Notes: generated by a model from the sequence alone, not told the origin. Positions 19,918 through 29,001 are shown, counted from the stretch's first letter. The stretch: DNA of 64,000 nt from CAYLPJ01 sp964385465 (GCA_964385465.1 CAYLPJ010000001.1:62001-126000), one strand, 5' to 3'. A program made the numbers and translations.

Positions 19918-20088
19918 CGCGTCACTCCTTCTGTAGCACACCCTGCGTGGTTGGCCCTGCTTGGCCCGGGCCGAGCCGCTTTCGTGGTTGTCTGGCCTCC
20001 GGCTCCTCCCCGAGCCGATGCCGGCGCGCCCTCAGGCGCGGCCCTGCGCCAAGTCAGAAATCCGGTCGCGCATCCGTTCAAGGAAAGA

Positions 20089-20144
20089 GCCGCCCGACGC
20101 CGACATAGTTACCGAGACGGCGCCGACAGGTCCGTTCGGGCGGC
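20089..20144. repeat. Nested inverted repeat between the PilP-like and secretin genes
   Basis: Outer arms GCCGCCCGA (20089-20097) and TCGGGCGGC (20136-20144) are perfectly complementary. Inside them CGCCG (20098-20102) pairs with CGGCG (20118-20122). The structure straddles the predicted secretin transcription start, so it could be an operator as well as an RNA fold. The whole intergenic stretch 19918-20219 holds nothing else except the candidate promoter. Confidence 0.5.
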
Positions 20145-20145
20145 G

Positions 20146-20175
20146 ATGATACGTGAGCCCGAAAACGGATTGCAA
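20146..20175 (-). promoter_or_regulatory. Candidate promoter of the secretin gene
   Basis: On the minus strand TTGCAA (20175-20170) and TATCAT (20151-20146) are separated by 18 bp. It would give the secretin gene its own transcript with a leader of about 220 nt, separate from the upstream pilM-type operon. Confidence 0.45.
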
Positions 20176-20219
20176 GTGCAAAAATCCATCGGTCCTACGA
20201 CCATCGTGCGCGCCGCCGG

Positions 20220-21632
20220 TCATGGCGTCTTCAACTCGCCGAGAAACTGCTGGTGGACGGGATCGCTCTCGTCCTGAGCGCGAATCCGCCACCGCAGGCG
20301 CCCGTCGGCGCCGAGGTAAAGCAGCCCTTCGGTCTTCCGCTCGAAGCCGCCTTGCGACCACAGCTTCTGGAAATCCAGCCGCAGCGCCACCGCGTCGGTG
20401 CTGAAGTCCACCGTCACGTTCTGCGCCGCAGGGCCGTCGGCGCCGGGGCCGACAACCGTTACCTCCGCCGGGGCGCCGATCTTCTGCCCGGCCTTGACCT
20501 GGAAAGTCTTCGCCACCGTCTGCCCCCACTTCCGCGTGAAGACCCGAACCGGGATCTGCCGGTTCATCCGGTCGGCGCCGGCGACGAAGAACAGCACCTC
20601 CCGCTGGACCGAGACCGGCTCGGACCAGGGGCCCGGCTTCGTGGCAACGCTGACGACCTTGGCATCGTCCTTGGCGTCATCGCCGAGGACCTGGTCGAAG
20701 GCGAGCATGGGGTTCAGCAACTCCAACTGGACACGGAACCGGTAGGCCTTGCCGACCTCCAGGCCCTTGTGCCAGTGGAACCAGACGTTCAGATCGCCCT
20801 CGGCCTTCTCGGTCCGCGGCAGGTGCGTCCGCCAGTCGACCCACGTTCCGGCGCGCCCGGACCAGATCCTCTCGAAATCGGGGCGAAGCACGCCGTCCTG
20901 GGCGGCGGCCAGGGCTTCGCGGGCCTTGCGCACCGGCTCGATGTTCGCGAAGTCGTAGGCGGGGACCTTGGTCGCGTCCGGCATGTTGGCGTCGAGGTTC
21001 ATGGCCGGCCCCCACGTGCCGTCGTCCTGGCGCTGCTGGGCCTGCACGATCACGTTCCGCACGATGATCCGCGGCGGGATGGGCGTCTCGGAGAGCTTCT
21101 CGGTCCAGGCCGCGCGGAGCTCGGCGGCCGGGTACGACACCACACCGTGAGCGACGGGCACCTCGGCCGGCTCGGGCCAGTCGGGCAGCTCCAGGTTCAG
21201 CGCCACCTTCGGCGCCGGCGGCGGGGGGATCGCGCCTTTCAGGTCGGCCAGGCGGACGCCGTCGGCACGGGTGCCGGTCTCCACGGCCAGGGGGCGTGAC
21301 GGCGCGGCCATGGCCACGGGCGTGTGCGGGGGCAGTTCCATCTGCGCAGCCGAAAGGGCCTGTCCGGCGTACTTCGGGATGGGGGGCACTTCGAGCGTGC
21401 TTCGGTCGTAGGCGCTCTTGATGCTCCTCGCCGAGCCGACGAGGGCCTCGTCCACCTGCTCGGGGCTGACCGTTTGCTTGGCCCCGCGTCCGGACGGGTT
21501 GAGGATCTCGATCGAGCGAGGCGAGGAGAACACCCAGACGTAGACAGCGAGGGCCAGCAGCAGCACGCAGCCGCCCAGAACGACTTTCTCGATGTGCGCC
21601 TCGACGAATCCTATGTCTTCGGCCTTTGCCAT
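20220..21632 (-). CDS. Membrane-anchored protein in the PilP position of the pilus cluster
   Basis: 470 residues. A short cytoplasmic tail is followed by one transmembrane helix (about 18-36, VVLGGCVLLLALAVYVWVF). A long periplasmic part has proline-rich stretches (I-P-P-P-P-A-P-K near 135) and two beta-rich regions. It does not match PilP by obvious motif. Its place between the PilO-like and secretin genes, with the same inner-membrane-to-periplasm topology, makes it the likely periplasmic link to the secretin. The predicted strands near 270-330 resemble a fibronectin-like fold (V-G-K-A-Y-R-F-R-V-Q-L-E-L-L-N-P). Recognition is by context only. Confidence 0.6.
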   Translation of the reverse strand: MAKAEDIGFVEAHIEKVVLGGCVLLLALAVYVWVFSSPRSIEILNPSGRGAKQTVSPEQVDEALVGSARSIKSAYDRSTLEVPPIPKYAGQALSAAQMELPPHTPVAMAAPSRPLAVETGTRADGVRLADLKGAIPPPPAPKVALNLELPDWPEPAEVPVAHGVVSYPAAELRAAWTEKLSETPIPPRIIVRNVIVQAQQRQDDGTWGPAMNLDANMPDATKVPAYDFANIEPVRKAREALAAAQDGVLRPDFERIWSGRAGTWVDWRTHLPRTEKAEGDLNVWFHWHKGLEVGKAYRFRVQLELLNPMLAFDQVLGDDAKDDAKVVSVATKPGPWSEPVSVQREVLFFVAGADRMNRQIPVRVFTRKWGQTVAKTFQVKAGQKIGAPAEVTVVGPGADGPAAQNVTVDFSTDAVALRLDFQKLWSQGGFERKTEGLLYLGADGRLRWRIRAQDESDPVHQQFLGELKTP

Positions 21633-21701
21633 GCGGCGGCCTCCTGATACGTCTCTGCCGCGCCGGCGGCGCGGTCGGTCCTTGGCGGGGCGTCGGGGGT
21701 C

Positions 21702-22895
21702 CTAGCCGCCGGGGACGGCGCCGGCGACGGCGTCCGGCAGCAGCGGCCTGACCCATTTCATCAGCAGCAGGAACTCCCCGGTCACCTCGATCTGCATGAC
21801 CGGACCGGTCCCGTAGTAATACGAATCCGTCTCCACGGCGCGGAGGTTCGTGTCCAACACCGTGTGGTAGTTCTGCGTCTGGAGGTTCCGCATCAGGCGG
21901 TACACGTGCCGGCTGGGCATGACCACGCTGAAGCGGTAGCGGATCACGCCGTACTCGGCGTTGGTCTTTCGGCCCGTCAGCGGCGAGCCGGTCACGGCGC
22001 TTCTGCCCGATCCGCCGCCCAGCAGGCCGCCTCCCCCACGGGCCGCGGGTGCCATGGACTCATCGATGGTCAGCTTGACCAGCCGCTTGACCGGCGAGGT
22101 CAGGACGGTCATCTTCGCCTCACCGACGCCGCGGTCGGCGACCTCGCCGGCGACCTGGAGGTTGGTATCCATGATCGCCTGGACCACCTCGGAGGTCACC
22201 CACAGGTTCACCTGCGCCTGCCAGAGCTGCGCCTCGGTGGCCTTGGTCGTCCCGGGCGGGAAGACGCGGTCCAGCGCATCGTCCTCGATGTAGATCCAGC
22301 CGGCCCGGGCCTTCTTGACCATCATCGACAGCACGGCCTGGCTGCGGGCCCGCTCCTGGGCGACATCGCGAAGGCGGATGGCCTCGTCGGCGATCTCTTC
22401 CTGGGTCGGCGCGCTGGTCCGGTGCAGCCGCGGCCGGTCGCGGGCGATCAGCCCGTCGAGGACCTGCCCGTATTCCTTGATGAAGGAGAAATACAGCCCG
22501 AGGTCGTTGTAAAGCTTGGCGTCGATGGGGAAGGCCTTGATCGACCGCCCGCCCACCGCCAGGCGGAGCACCGGGGCGGTGTTGGGGTCGGCGACGGGAA
22601 CGCCCGGGGCGAAGATGCGCATCAGCGAACGCTTGTTGAACGCCACGCTGTCGGCGGCGTCCTTCTTGGCGGCGGAGCGGAGCGTCTCGATCCGCTCCTT
22701 CAGGCGGGCGACGCTCTCCTCGTTCATCTTCGGCCGCCGGCGACCCAGCCCGGCCAGGGAGTTGGAGACCTTCTCCCGCGCGGCGAGGCGCTCGTCGACG
22801 TCGCTGGTCAGGTAGAACCCCGTCGCCACGGCGCCGACGATCAACGTCGCGGCGATCAGGATCACGTAGAACAGATGCTGGCGGAGGAAGCTCAT
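21702..22895 (-). CDS. PilO-like inner-membrane alignment protein
   Basis: 397 residues from ATG 22895, with AGAGG 8 nt upstream; the open frame runs 16 codons further up. One N-terminal transmembrane helix (about 8-28, FYVILIAATLIVGAVATGFY) is followed by a charged coiled coil (about 50-80). The periplasmic alpha-beta part ends in a ferredoxin-like pattern with F-S-V-V-M-P-S-R-H-V-Y-R-L-M-R-N-L. That topology and position after the PilM-PilN gene match PilO, though the protein is about twice as long. It also has a glycine-rich insert near 300. It starts 22 bp after the upstream stop and is probably in the same operon. Confidence 0.72.
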   Translation of the reverse strand: MSFLRQHLFYVILIAATLIVGAVATGFYLTSDVDERLAAREKVSNSLAGLGRRRPKMNEESVARLKERIETLRSAAKKDAADSVAFNKRSLMRIFAPGVPVADPNTAPVLRLAVGGRSIKAFPIDAKLYNDLGLYFSFIKEYGQVLDGLIARDRPRLHRTSAPTQEEIADEAIRLRDVAQERARSQAVLSMMVKKARAGWIYIEDDALDRVFPPGTTKATEAQLWQAQVNLWVTSEVVQAIMDTNLQVAGEVADRGVGEAKMTVLTSPVKRLVKLTIDESMAPAARGGGGLLGGGSGRSAVTGSPLTGRKTNAEYGVIRYRFSVVMPSRHVYRLMRNLQTQNYHTVLDTNLRAVETDSYYYGTGPVMQIEVTGEFLLLMKWVRPLLPDAVAGAVPGG

Positions 22896-22917
22896 GCGTT
22901 TGCCTCTCTGGCGCGGA

Positions 22918-25290
22918 TTACGTGCCCGCCGTGACGGGCTCAAGCTTCTGGGTGCCCAGGCTCGGGCCGCTGACGTAGCCCGTGCCCAGCGCCTCGCCCG
23001 CGGCGTCCGTCGCCCGCACGCGGTACCAGGTGACCGAGAACTGGGTCTCCACGGCCTCGACGGTCAGCACCGTCCCGGCCGGGAGGGTCTTGATGGCCTC
23101 CGCCGACGCGATCGGGTCGTCCGGCTGCAGCGCGGGCAGCAGGTCCACCGCCCCGGCCAGCTTGTACGAGCCGCCTTCGGCGACGTTGGCCATCGTGATC
23201 CCGTCGCTGACGATCTCGATCGTCCAGACAACCTTGAAGCCTGTGTCGACGGCCATGGACTCATCCGGCATCAGCGGGTCGGGCATGACCGGCCCGTCGG
23301 CCGACCGGACCGCCGAGCGGACCGGCTCGACCGGCAGCCACTCCACGCTGTGGGAGACCACCGCCAGCGGGCTGAGCCAACGGGCGTAGGCCTCGCTGAA
23401 CCGCCGCAGATCGGCGATCATCTTGTTCGCGCGCTCTTGCGTGACCGGCGTGCGGGCGGTCAGTTCCAACTGAAAGCCTCGCCCCTGGCCCTGCTTGCCC
23501 CCCACCGAGGCCGCGTACCGCGCGCCCAGCCGGTCCACCATGACCACCTCACGCTGCCCGCGCGGCGTGGCCTTGAAGCCCTCGACCTCGCGAATCGCAT
23601 CCGCCAGCATCAGCCGGCGGACCAGCCGCTGGAGACCCGCCTCGTCCAGGTCGCCCGGGACGTTCGCGTCCGTCGAGCCGGCCTGTTCCAGCAGTTGCCT
23701 AGCCATCCCGCGAAGGGCCTGCGGCGTGGCCGTGGCCACCTTCGGCCCGAAGGCCGACTCGCCGGCAGCGTTCAGCAGCAGCGTCCCGGCCCGCTGGAGG
23801 TCATCCGGCGCGAGGGCTTCGCCCTCGCCCGTGCGGATGCGGCGGATGTCCTGCTCGCCGAACTCCTGGCGGAACCGCAGCAGCCGCCCGTAGGCGGCCA
23901 GCTTCGGCTGGTCGGGGGCCACCGACTCGATCGACCGGTCCACCATCGTCAGCATGGCCGGCCAGAAGCTGCGGTAGCCGAACAGTTGGACGAAACTCTT
24001 GATCTGCTGCTCTTCCTGGTCGCCCTCGCCGCGAACGCTGTTGTACTCGCGGATCCGCTGGTTCAGGTCCCGGATCACCGACCGGGCGGCGCCGAGCTTC
24101 GAGGCGTCCTTGAGCTTCTGGCTGTCGACGTTCGCGCGATAGCCGGGCGCGAACATCGCCGCCAGCAGCACGATCGCGGCCGCGACGAACCACGGGCGCT
24201 TCTTCTTCCACCGTCGCTGGCGGAGGATTTCCTCGGGCAGCAGGTTGGTGGAGACCTCGGCCTCTCCGAGCCCCTGGACCGCCAGACCGTAGGCGACGGC
24301 GAAGGACAGGACGTTCTCGTTCATCGCCGGGGCGTTGACGGACTCGGAAGGCTGGAGGCGGTTGTAGCTGTCGATCCGCGAGACGGGGATGTTGAGGTTC
24401 TGCTCGATGAACTTCTGGAGCCCGGGCAGTTTGAAGCCGTTGCCGAGCCCGACGACCTTCTTGAAGCGGCTCTCGCGGTGGAGCGACGTGTAGTAGCCCA
24501 CGGACCGCTGGATTTCCTGGACGAGGTCGGAGAAGACCGGGCGCATGGCCTGGAAAACCTGCCTGGCGTACTTGCTGCTGGCGGCGGTGCGCTTGAGCTT
24601 CTCGGCCTTGTCGAAGGACAGTTTGAACGTGCGGACGAGGGCCTCGGTGAAGTTGTTGCCGCCGATCTGGATGGTTCGCGTCCACACCCGCCCGCCATCG
24701 GCAACGACCAGGTCGGTCTTGTCGGCCCCGACGTCGGCCAGCAACGTCGCGCCCTCCTCGGCCACCTGCCCGTCGAAGGTCATGAAGTTGTACAGCGCCA
24801 GCGGCGCGACCTGGACGGTGTCCACGGGCAGGCTGACCCCCGCGTAGTGCGAGAGCATCTCCGCCACGTCCGACCGCTTCATGGCGAAGATGCCGACCTC
24901 CATGTCCGGGCTGTCGGGGTCCTGGAAGGTCTGCCACCGCCAGATGACCTCGGTCATGGGGAAGGGGATCTGCTGCTCGGCCTCGAACCGGACGATGTCG
25001 GGGATCCGCTTGGCCTCGACGGGCGGCAGCTTCACGAACCGCGAGAAGCTGCTCTGGCCCGGCACGGCGATGACGACGTGGCTGTTGTCCACCGAGGCGG
25101 CGTCGAGGAACTCCCCCAACGCCGCGGAGATCAGCTCCGGCCGGTTCGCATCCGGCTGCGAGAGGATCATCGGATGCTCGATGACCTGGAAGTTCTCCAC
25201 CTGGACCTGCCCGCCGACATCACGGAGCTTCAGGGCCTTCAAGGCGCACTGTCCGATGTCGATGCCCCAGACGCTCTTTGCTCTGGCCAT
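22918..25290 (-). CDS. pilM: PilM-PilN fusion protein
   Basis: 790 residues in one open frame. Residues 1-340 are PilM: an actin-like ATPase with GIDIG at 9-13, the A-V-P-G-Q-S-S-F-S-R segment and G-L-G-N-G-F-K-L-P-G near 282-291. The motif S-T-N-L-L-P at 347-352 marks the start of PilN, which normally binds PilM through this segment. A transmembrane helix at 367-384 and a periplasmic coiled coil follow. The C-terminal ~350 residues are an extension unlike ordinary PilN. ATG 25290 has AGGAG 5 nt upstream. The fusion ties the cytoplasmic ring to the inner-membrane complex. It is the first gene of the pilus-type operon. Confidence 0.88.
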   Translation of the reverse strand: MARAKSVWGIDIGQCALKALKLRDVGGQVQVENFQVIEHPMILSQPDANRPELISAALGEFLDAASVDNSHVVIAVPGQSSFSRFVKLPPVEAKRIPDIVRFEAEQQIPFPMTEVIWRWQTFQDPDSPDMEVGIFAMKRSDVAEMLSHYAGVSLPVDTVQVAPLALYNFMTFDGQVAEEGATLLADVGADKTDLVVADGGRVWTRTIQIGGNNFTEALVRTFKLSFDKAEKLKRTAASSKYARQVFQAMRPVFSDLVQEIQRSVGYYTSLHRESRFKKVVGLGNGFKLPGLQKFIEQNLNIPVSRIDSYNRLQPSESVNAPAMNENVLSFAVAYGLAVQGLGEAEVSTNLLPEEILRQRRWKKKRPWFVAAAIVLLAAMFAPGYRANVDSQKLKDASKLGAARSVIRDLNQRIREYNSVRGEGDQEEQQIKSFVQLFGYRSFWPAMLTMVDRSIESVAPDQPKLAAYGRLLRFRQEFGEQDIRRIRTGEGEALAPDDLQRAGTLLLNAAGESAFGPKVATATPQALRGMARQLLEQAGSTDANVPGDLDEAGLQRLVRRLMLADAIREVEGFKATPRGQREVVMVDRLGARYAASVGGKQGQGRGFQLELTARTPVTQERANKMIADLRRFSEAYARWLSPLAVVSHSVEWLPVEPVRSAVRSADGPVMPDPLMPDESMAVDTGFKVVWTIEIVSDGITMANVAEGGSYKLAGAVDLLPALQPDDPIASAEAIKTLPAGTVLTVEAVETQFSVTWYRVRATDAAGEALGTGYVSGPSLGTQKLEPVTAGT

Positions 25291-25419
25291 GCTCACTCCT
25301 CGGCTGGTCGAGTCCTCTCGACAACGGCCGGCTGCGTCCCGGCCGGGCTCGCGGCGAGACCCGCCGCCACGCGACGGGTTCAACGCTCGGTGTTGCTGCG
25401 CGCCGCGCCGAGCCGGCGG

Positions 25420-25428
25420 TATACTATA
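25420..25428. promoter_or_regulatory. Overlapping divergent -10 boxes between pilM-type gene and mtaB
   Basis: The core holds TATACT on the plus strand (25420-25425) and TATAGT on the minus strand (25428-25423), overlapping by 3 bp. TTGCCC on the minus strand (25449-25444) lies 15 bp upstream as a weak -35. No good -35 is visible for the plus strand. Confidence 0.4.
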
Positions 25429-25505
25429 GGCTTTCCCGGTGGCGGGCAACACCGCGATGGGGTTTCTCGCCTCCAGCCCCCCCGGCCAGGAACGACACCC
25501 GAGCC

Positions 25506-26957
25506 ATGCGATTCTCTTTAGCCACTCTGGGCTGCAAGGTCAATCAGTACGATGCCGAGACCGTCGCCGAACTCCTGCGGCGGCTCGGCCACGACCGCGC
25601 CGAACCCGCCGATGCCCGGCCGCCGGACCTGGCCGTGCTGGTCACCTGCTGCGTGACCGCCACCGCCATGCGAAAGTGCCGCCAGGCACTGCGACGGATC
25701 GTCCGCGACACGCCCGGCGCCGCCGTCCTCGTCCTCGGATGCTACAGCACCTACGACGAGCGACGGCTCCACGGCATCCTCGACGAACTCGGCGTCCCGC
25801 GCGGCCGCAGGGCCGTGCTGGGCCACCACGGCGACCTCGCCGGCGGCATCGAACGATTCGTTGGCGACCTCTGCGGCGGGGTCGGCCGAAACCTGCCCGG
25901 GGGCGCCGCGCGGGAGGGCGCGGCTCGCGACGCCCGGATCGCCGCGACGCCCGAGACCATCTCAACGCGCCGCCTCGCCGCGGTCAAGGACGATGTGCCC
26001 GCCGCCGCCAACCTGCCGCCGCTGACCACCGTGCCCCATCGACAGCGGGCCTTCGTCAAGGTCCAGGACGGCTGCGACGCCTTCTGCGCCTACTGCATCG
26101 TGCCCTATGCCCGCTGCCGCGTCTACTCCCGACACCACGAAGACGTCCTCGATGAATGCCGTGCCCTGCTCGCCGCCGGACATCGCGAACTCGTCCTCTG
26201 CGGCGTCTTCCTCGGCGCCTACGGCCGCGAGACCGCCGTCCGCCGGCGCTGGCCCGATACCCCCGCCGACCTGCCGCCGCTCGTCCGCCGCGTGGCCGGG
26301 CTGGACGGGCTCTGGCGGGTCCGCCTCAGCAGCCTCGAGCCCGGCGACGTCAACGAGGAACTTCTGGACGTGCTCGCCGACGCCGCCACCGCCGCGCCGC
26401 ACCTGCACCTGCCGCTCCAGTCCGGCTCGCCCGGCATCCTTCGGGCCATGAACCGCCAGTACACGGCCTCGCAGGTGCTGGACGCTGTCCGGCGCGTCCG
26501 CGGCGCGCTGGACCGCCCAGCCGTCACGACCGACGTAATCGTGGGCTTCCCGGGCGAGACCGACGCGGACTTCGCCGCCACGCTCGACGTCGTCCGCGAG
26601 GCCGGCTTCGCCAAGATCCACGCCTTCCCCTTCAGCGCGATCCCCCCCACCGCGGCGTGGCGACGCCGCGACGAGGCGCCTCCACCCAACGTCGTCCGCC
26701 GGCGCCTCGCCGCCCTGGCCGATCTCGAGGCCGAGCTGGCCGCCGTATACCGAGAGCAGTTCGTCGGCGAGAAGATGGAAGGGCTCGTCGAAGGCGCCCC
26801 CGGCCCCAACGGCCTGCGCGCCGCCATGACCGACCGCTACCAGACCGTCGCCTTCCGCCCGCCGGACGCCGGAGACGACCTCGCCGGGCGCGTGGTGCGC
26901 CTGCGGATCGCGGGCGCCACCGATGCCGGGCTCGCCGGCGAGCTTGTCGGCGATTGA
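25506..26957 (+). CDS. mtaB: tRNA t6A37 methylthiotransferase (MtaB-type radical SAM)
   Basis: A MiaB-family enzyme that inserts a methylthio group into N6-threonylcarbamoyladenosine at tRNA position 37. It has 483 residues. The N-terminal MTTase domain supplies Cys10 (L-G-C-K-V-N-Q), Cys48/49 and Cys79 for the auxiliary iron-sulfur cluster. The radical SAM motif C-x3-C-x2-C is at Cys190, Cys194 and Cys197. A TRAM-like domain closes the protein. L-G-C-K-V-N-Q and the C-D-A-F-C-A-Y-C motif favour MtaB over MiaB. The ATG at 25506 begins directly with the conserved strand. The next gene's promoter lies within its last codons. Confidence 0.92.
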   Translation: MRFSLATLGCKVNQYDAETVAELLRRLGHDRAEPADARPPDLAVLVTCCVTATAMRKCRQALRRIVRDTPGAAVLVLGCYSTYDERRLHGILDELGVPRGRRAVLGHHGDLAGGIERFVGDLCGGVGRNLPGGAAREGAARDARIAATPETISTRRLAAVKDDVPAAANLPPLTTVPHRQRAFVKVQDGCDAFCAYCIVPYARCRVYSRHHEDVLDECRALLAAGHRELVLCGVFLGAYGRETAVRRRWPDTPADLPPLVRRVAGLDGLWRVRLSSLEPGDVNEELLDVLADAATAAPHLHLPLQSGSPGILRAMNRQYTASQVLDAVRRVRGALDRPAVTTDVIVGFPGETDADFAATLDVVREAGFAKIHAFPFSAIPPTAAWRRRDEAPPPNVVRRRLAALADLEAELAAVYREQFVGEKMEGLVEGAPGPNGLRAAMTDRYQTVAFRPPDAGDDLAGRVVRLRIAGATDAGLAGELVGD

Positions 26958-26982
26958 GCCCGCCGCCGCCGGCCGATACAAT
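26954..26982 (+). promoter_or_regulatory. Leaderless promoter of the uracil-DNA glycosylase gene
   Basis: TTGAGC (26954-26959), a 17-bp spacer and TACAAT (26977-26982). ATG 26990 follows after 7 nt without a Shine-Dalgarno. The -35 box overlaps the mtaB stop codon. Confidence 0.55.
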
Positions 26983-26989
26983 CCGCCCC

Positions 26990-27763
26990 ATGAGCGATCC
27001 CTACGGCGAACTGACGCGAGCGGCCAGGCAGTTGCTGGCCATCGAAGAGTTGCTGGGCGGTGAGTACATCCCGGCCGAGCATGTCCCCCTGCCCGATCCG
27101 CCCGCGCCCGAGGCTGGCGCCGGGGCCGCCGCGGAGTCGGCGGCGACGATGAGCCCCGAGCAGAAGGCCTCCCTGCTGGCCGAGATCGACGAGCAGGAGG
27201 TCCGCGGCTGCGTCCGCTGCGGGCTCAGCGACGGGCGACACCACACCGTCTTCGGCGAGGGCGCCCCCGATGCCGACCTCATGTTCATCGGCGAGGCGCC
27301 GGGGCACGACGAGGACATGTCCGGCCGACCCTTTGTCGGCAAGGCCGGGCAGCTACTGACGAAGATGATTGCGGCGATGGGGCTCTCGCGCGAGCAGGTG
27401 TACATCGGCAACGTGCTGAAATGCCGCCCGCCGAACAACCGCGCCCCGGCCCCGGACGAGACCGAAGCCTGCTGGGACTACCTGGTCCGGCAGATCGCGA
27501 TCATTGAGCCGAAAGTGATCGTCACGCTGGGCAACCCGGCCACGCATGCGATCCTGAACACGCGGACGGGGATCACGAAGCTGCGAGGCACGTGGCAGGC
27601 TCTGCCGGAGCTGGCCCCGGGCGTCGGAGGCACGGCGGTGATGCCGACCTTCCATCCTTCCTACGTGCTGCGACAATACACCCCGGATGTCCGCCGCAAG
27701 GTCTGGTCCGACCTCCGGCAGGTCATGACCCGCCTGGGCTTGGACGTGCCCGAGAAGCCCTGA
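26990..27763 (+). CDS. Family 4 uracil-DNA glycosylase
   Basis: 257 residues. Excises uracil from DNA in base-excision repair. The four iron-sulfur cysteines are at 74, 77, 145 and 161. Motif 1 G-E-A-P-G-H-D-E-D (about 101-109) is followed by G-R-P-F-V-G-K-A-G-Q-L-L, and the catalytic loop F-H-P-S-Y-V-L-R-Q is near the C-terminus. The first ~65 residues are a variable, alanine-rich extension. The stop is 13 bp from the convergent ispG stop. Confidence 0.93.
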   Translation: MSDPYGELTRAARQLLAIEELLGGEYIPAEHVPLPDPPAPEAGAGAAAESAATMSPEQKASLLAEIDEQEVRGCVRCGLSDGRHHTVFGEGAPDADLMFIGEAPGHDEDMSGRPFVGKAGQLLTKMIAAMGLSREQVYIGNVLKCRPPNNRAPAPDETEACWDYLVRQIAIIEPKVIVTLGNPATHAILNTRTGITKLRGTWQALPELAPGVGGTAVMPTFHPSYVLRQYTPDVRRKVWSDLRQVMTRLGLDVPEKP

Positions 27764-27776
27764 CCGCTCGCCGGCG

Positions 27777-28886
27777 TCACGCCTTGCCGCCCCCCCCGCC
27801 GGGCGCCAGCGCCTTCACCTCGGCCAGCACGGCCGGGACGATCTCGTCGATGCCCAGCGTGCGGGCGCGGCGGCCGTGGCGGTAGAGGACGGCCTTGCCC
27901 TTGCCGCAGCAGACGGCGACGTCGGCGCCTTCGGCCTCGCCGGGGCCGTTGACCACGCAGCCCATGATCGCCACCGTCACCGGGAACCGCACGTCCGACA
28001 GCGCGTCGGTGACGGCGGCGAGGATCGGCAGGACGTCCATCTGAAGCCGCCCGCACGTCGGGCAAGCGATCAGCTCCAGGCCCTCCCGCCGCCGGAGGCG
28101 CAACGAGTGCAGCAGTTCCATCGCCGCCGCCACCTCGGCGGCCGGGTCGCCGGCGTAGGAGATCCGCACCGTCTCGCCGATCCCGTCGGCCAGCAGGGCC
28201 CCCAGCGCCGCGGCCGATCGGATCGCGCCGGTCTCCGCCGTGCCCGCGTGGGTGACGCCCAGGTGCAGCGGGTGGTCCCAGCGTGCGGCGATGCGGCGGT
28301 TCACCGCCACGGTGGTCACCGCGTCGTGGCTCTTGGCCGAGAGGACCAGGTCCGCGAAGCCGGCCTCCTCGAAGACGACGAGGTACTCGGCGAGCTTCTC
28401 GACCATCAGCTCGTCGAGGGGGCGGGAGAGGTCGGCGGCCTTGCGCTCGTCGTCGCGGCGGTCGACGACGGAGCCCTCGTTGACGCCCACGCGGATGACC
28501 ACGCCGCGCTCGCCGGCGGCGTCGATCACCCGCCGGACCTGCTCGCGGTCGCGGATGTTGCCCGGGTTCAGGCGGATCTTCGCCACGCCGGCTGCGATCG
28601 CCTCCAACGCGCGGTCGAAGTGGAAGTGCACGTCGGCGATGATCGGCACGGGCGACTCCCCGACGATCCGGGGAAGCGCGGCGGTGTCCGCCGGCGTGGG
28701 CACGGCCACGCGGACCAGCTCGGCCCCGGCGTCGGCGAGGCGCCGGACCTGCGCCGCCGTCGCGGCCGCGTCGGCCGTCGGGGTGTTTGTCATGCTCTGG
28801 ACGACCACGGGCGCGTCCCCGCCGAGGAGCACCCCGCCGACGTCTACCGCCCGCGCCCGCCGCCGCTGTATCTCCGGGTAGATCAT
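27777..28886 (-). CDS. ispG: 4-hydroxy-3-methylbut-2-enyl-diphosphate synthase
   Basis: Penultimate enzyme of the MEP isoprenoid pathway: it reductively converts methylerythritol cyclodiphosphate to HMBPP in the cytoplasm. It has 369 residues, the bacterial single-barrel form. The [4Fe-4S] ligands are Cys275 and Cys278 (CPTC) and Cys310 (GCVVNGPGE), with conserved Glu317. The N-terminal V-V-V-Q-S-M-T-N-T motif lies at 27-35. The start ATG 28886 has a -10-like TAGAAT 6 nt upstream. It is convergent with the uracil-DNA glycosylase gene. Confidence 0.96.
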   Translation of the reverse strand: MIYPEIQRRRARAVDVGGVLLGGDAPVVVQSMTNTPTADAAATAAQVRRLADAGAELVRVAVPTPADTAALPRIVGESPVPIIADVHFHFDRALEAIAAGVAKIRLNPGNIRDREQVRRVIDAAGERGVVIRVGVNEGSVVDRRDDERKAADLSRPLDELMVEKLAEYLVVFEEAGFADLVLSAKSHDAVTTVAVNRRIAARWDHPLHLGVTHAGTAETGAIRSAAALGALLADGIGETVRISYAGDPAAEVAAAMELLHSLRLRRREGLELIACPTCGRLQMDVLPILAAVTDALSDVRFPVTVAIMGCVVNGPGEAEGADVAVCCGKGKAVLYRHGRRARTLGIDEIVPAVLAEVKALAPGGGGGKA

Positions 28887-28892
28887 CCCGGC

Positions 28893-28898
28893 ATTCTA
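28893..28898 (-). promoter_or_regulatory. Candidate leaderless -10 box of ispG
   Basis: TAGAAT on the minus strand, 6 nt before ATG 28886, the same geometry as at rph. No convincing -35 is visible at 17 bp. Confidence 0.35.
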
Positions 28899-29001
28899 TC
28901 GGCCGCGGCGGGCAAACGCATCCGCGTTTGCAGCAGCGGGTTGTGCGGGGCCACCGGCCGCCGGGAACGCCGGCGCTCGCCGGAGAATCCCTCACCGGCC
29001 A

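Noticed and set aside
14950..20277. A plus-strand open frame of about 1775 codons antisense to the secretin and YdjY genes
   Set aside because: High GC leaves antisense frames open. The translation is a low-complexity mix of G, R, L and H without domain features, while the minus strand encodes a clear secretin.
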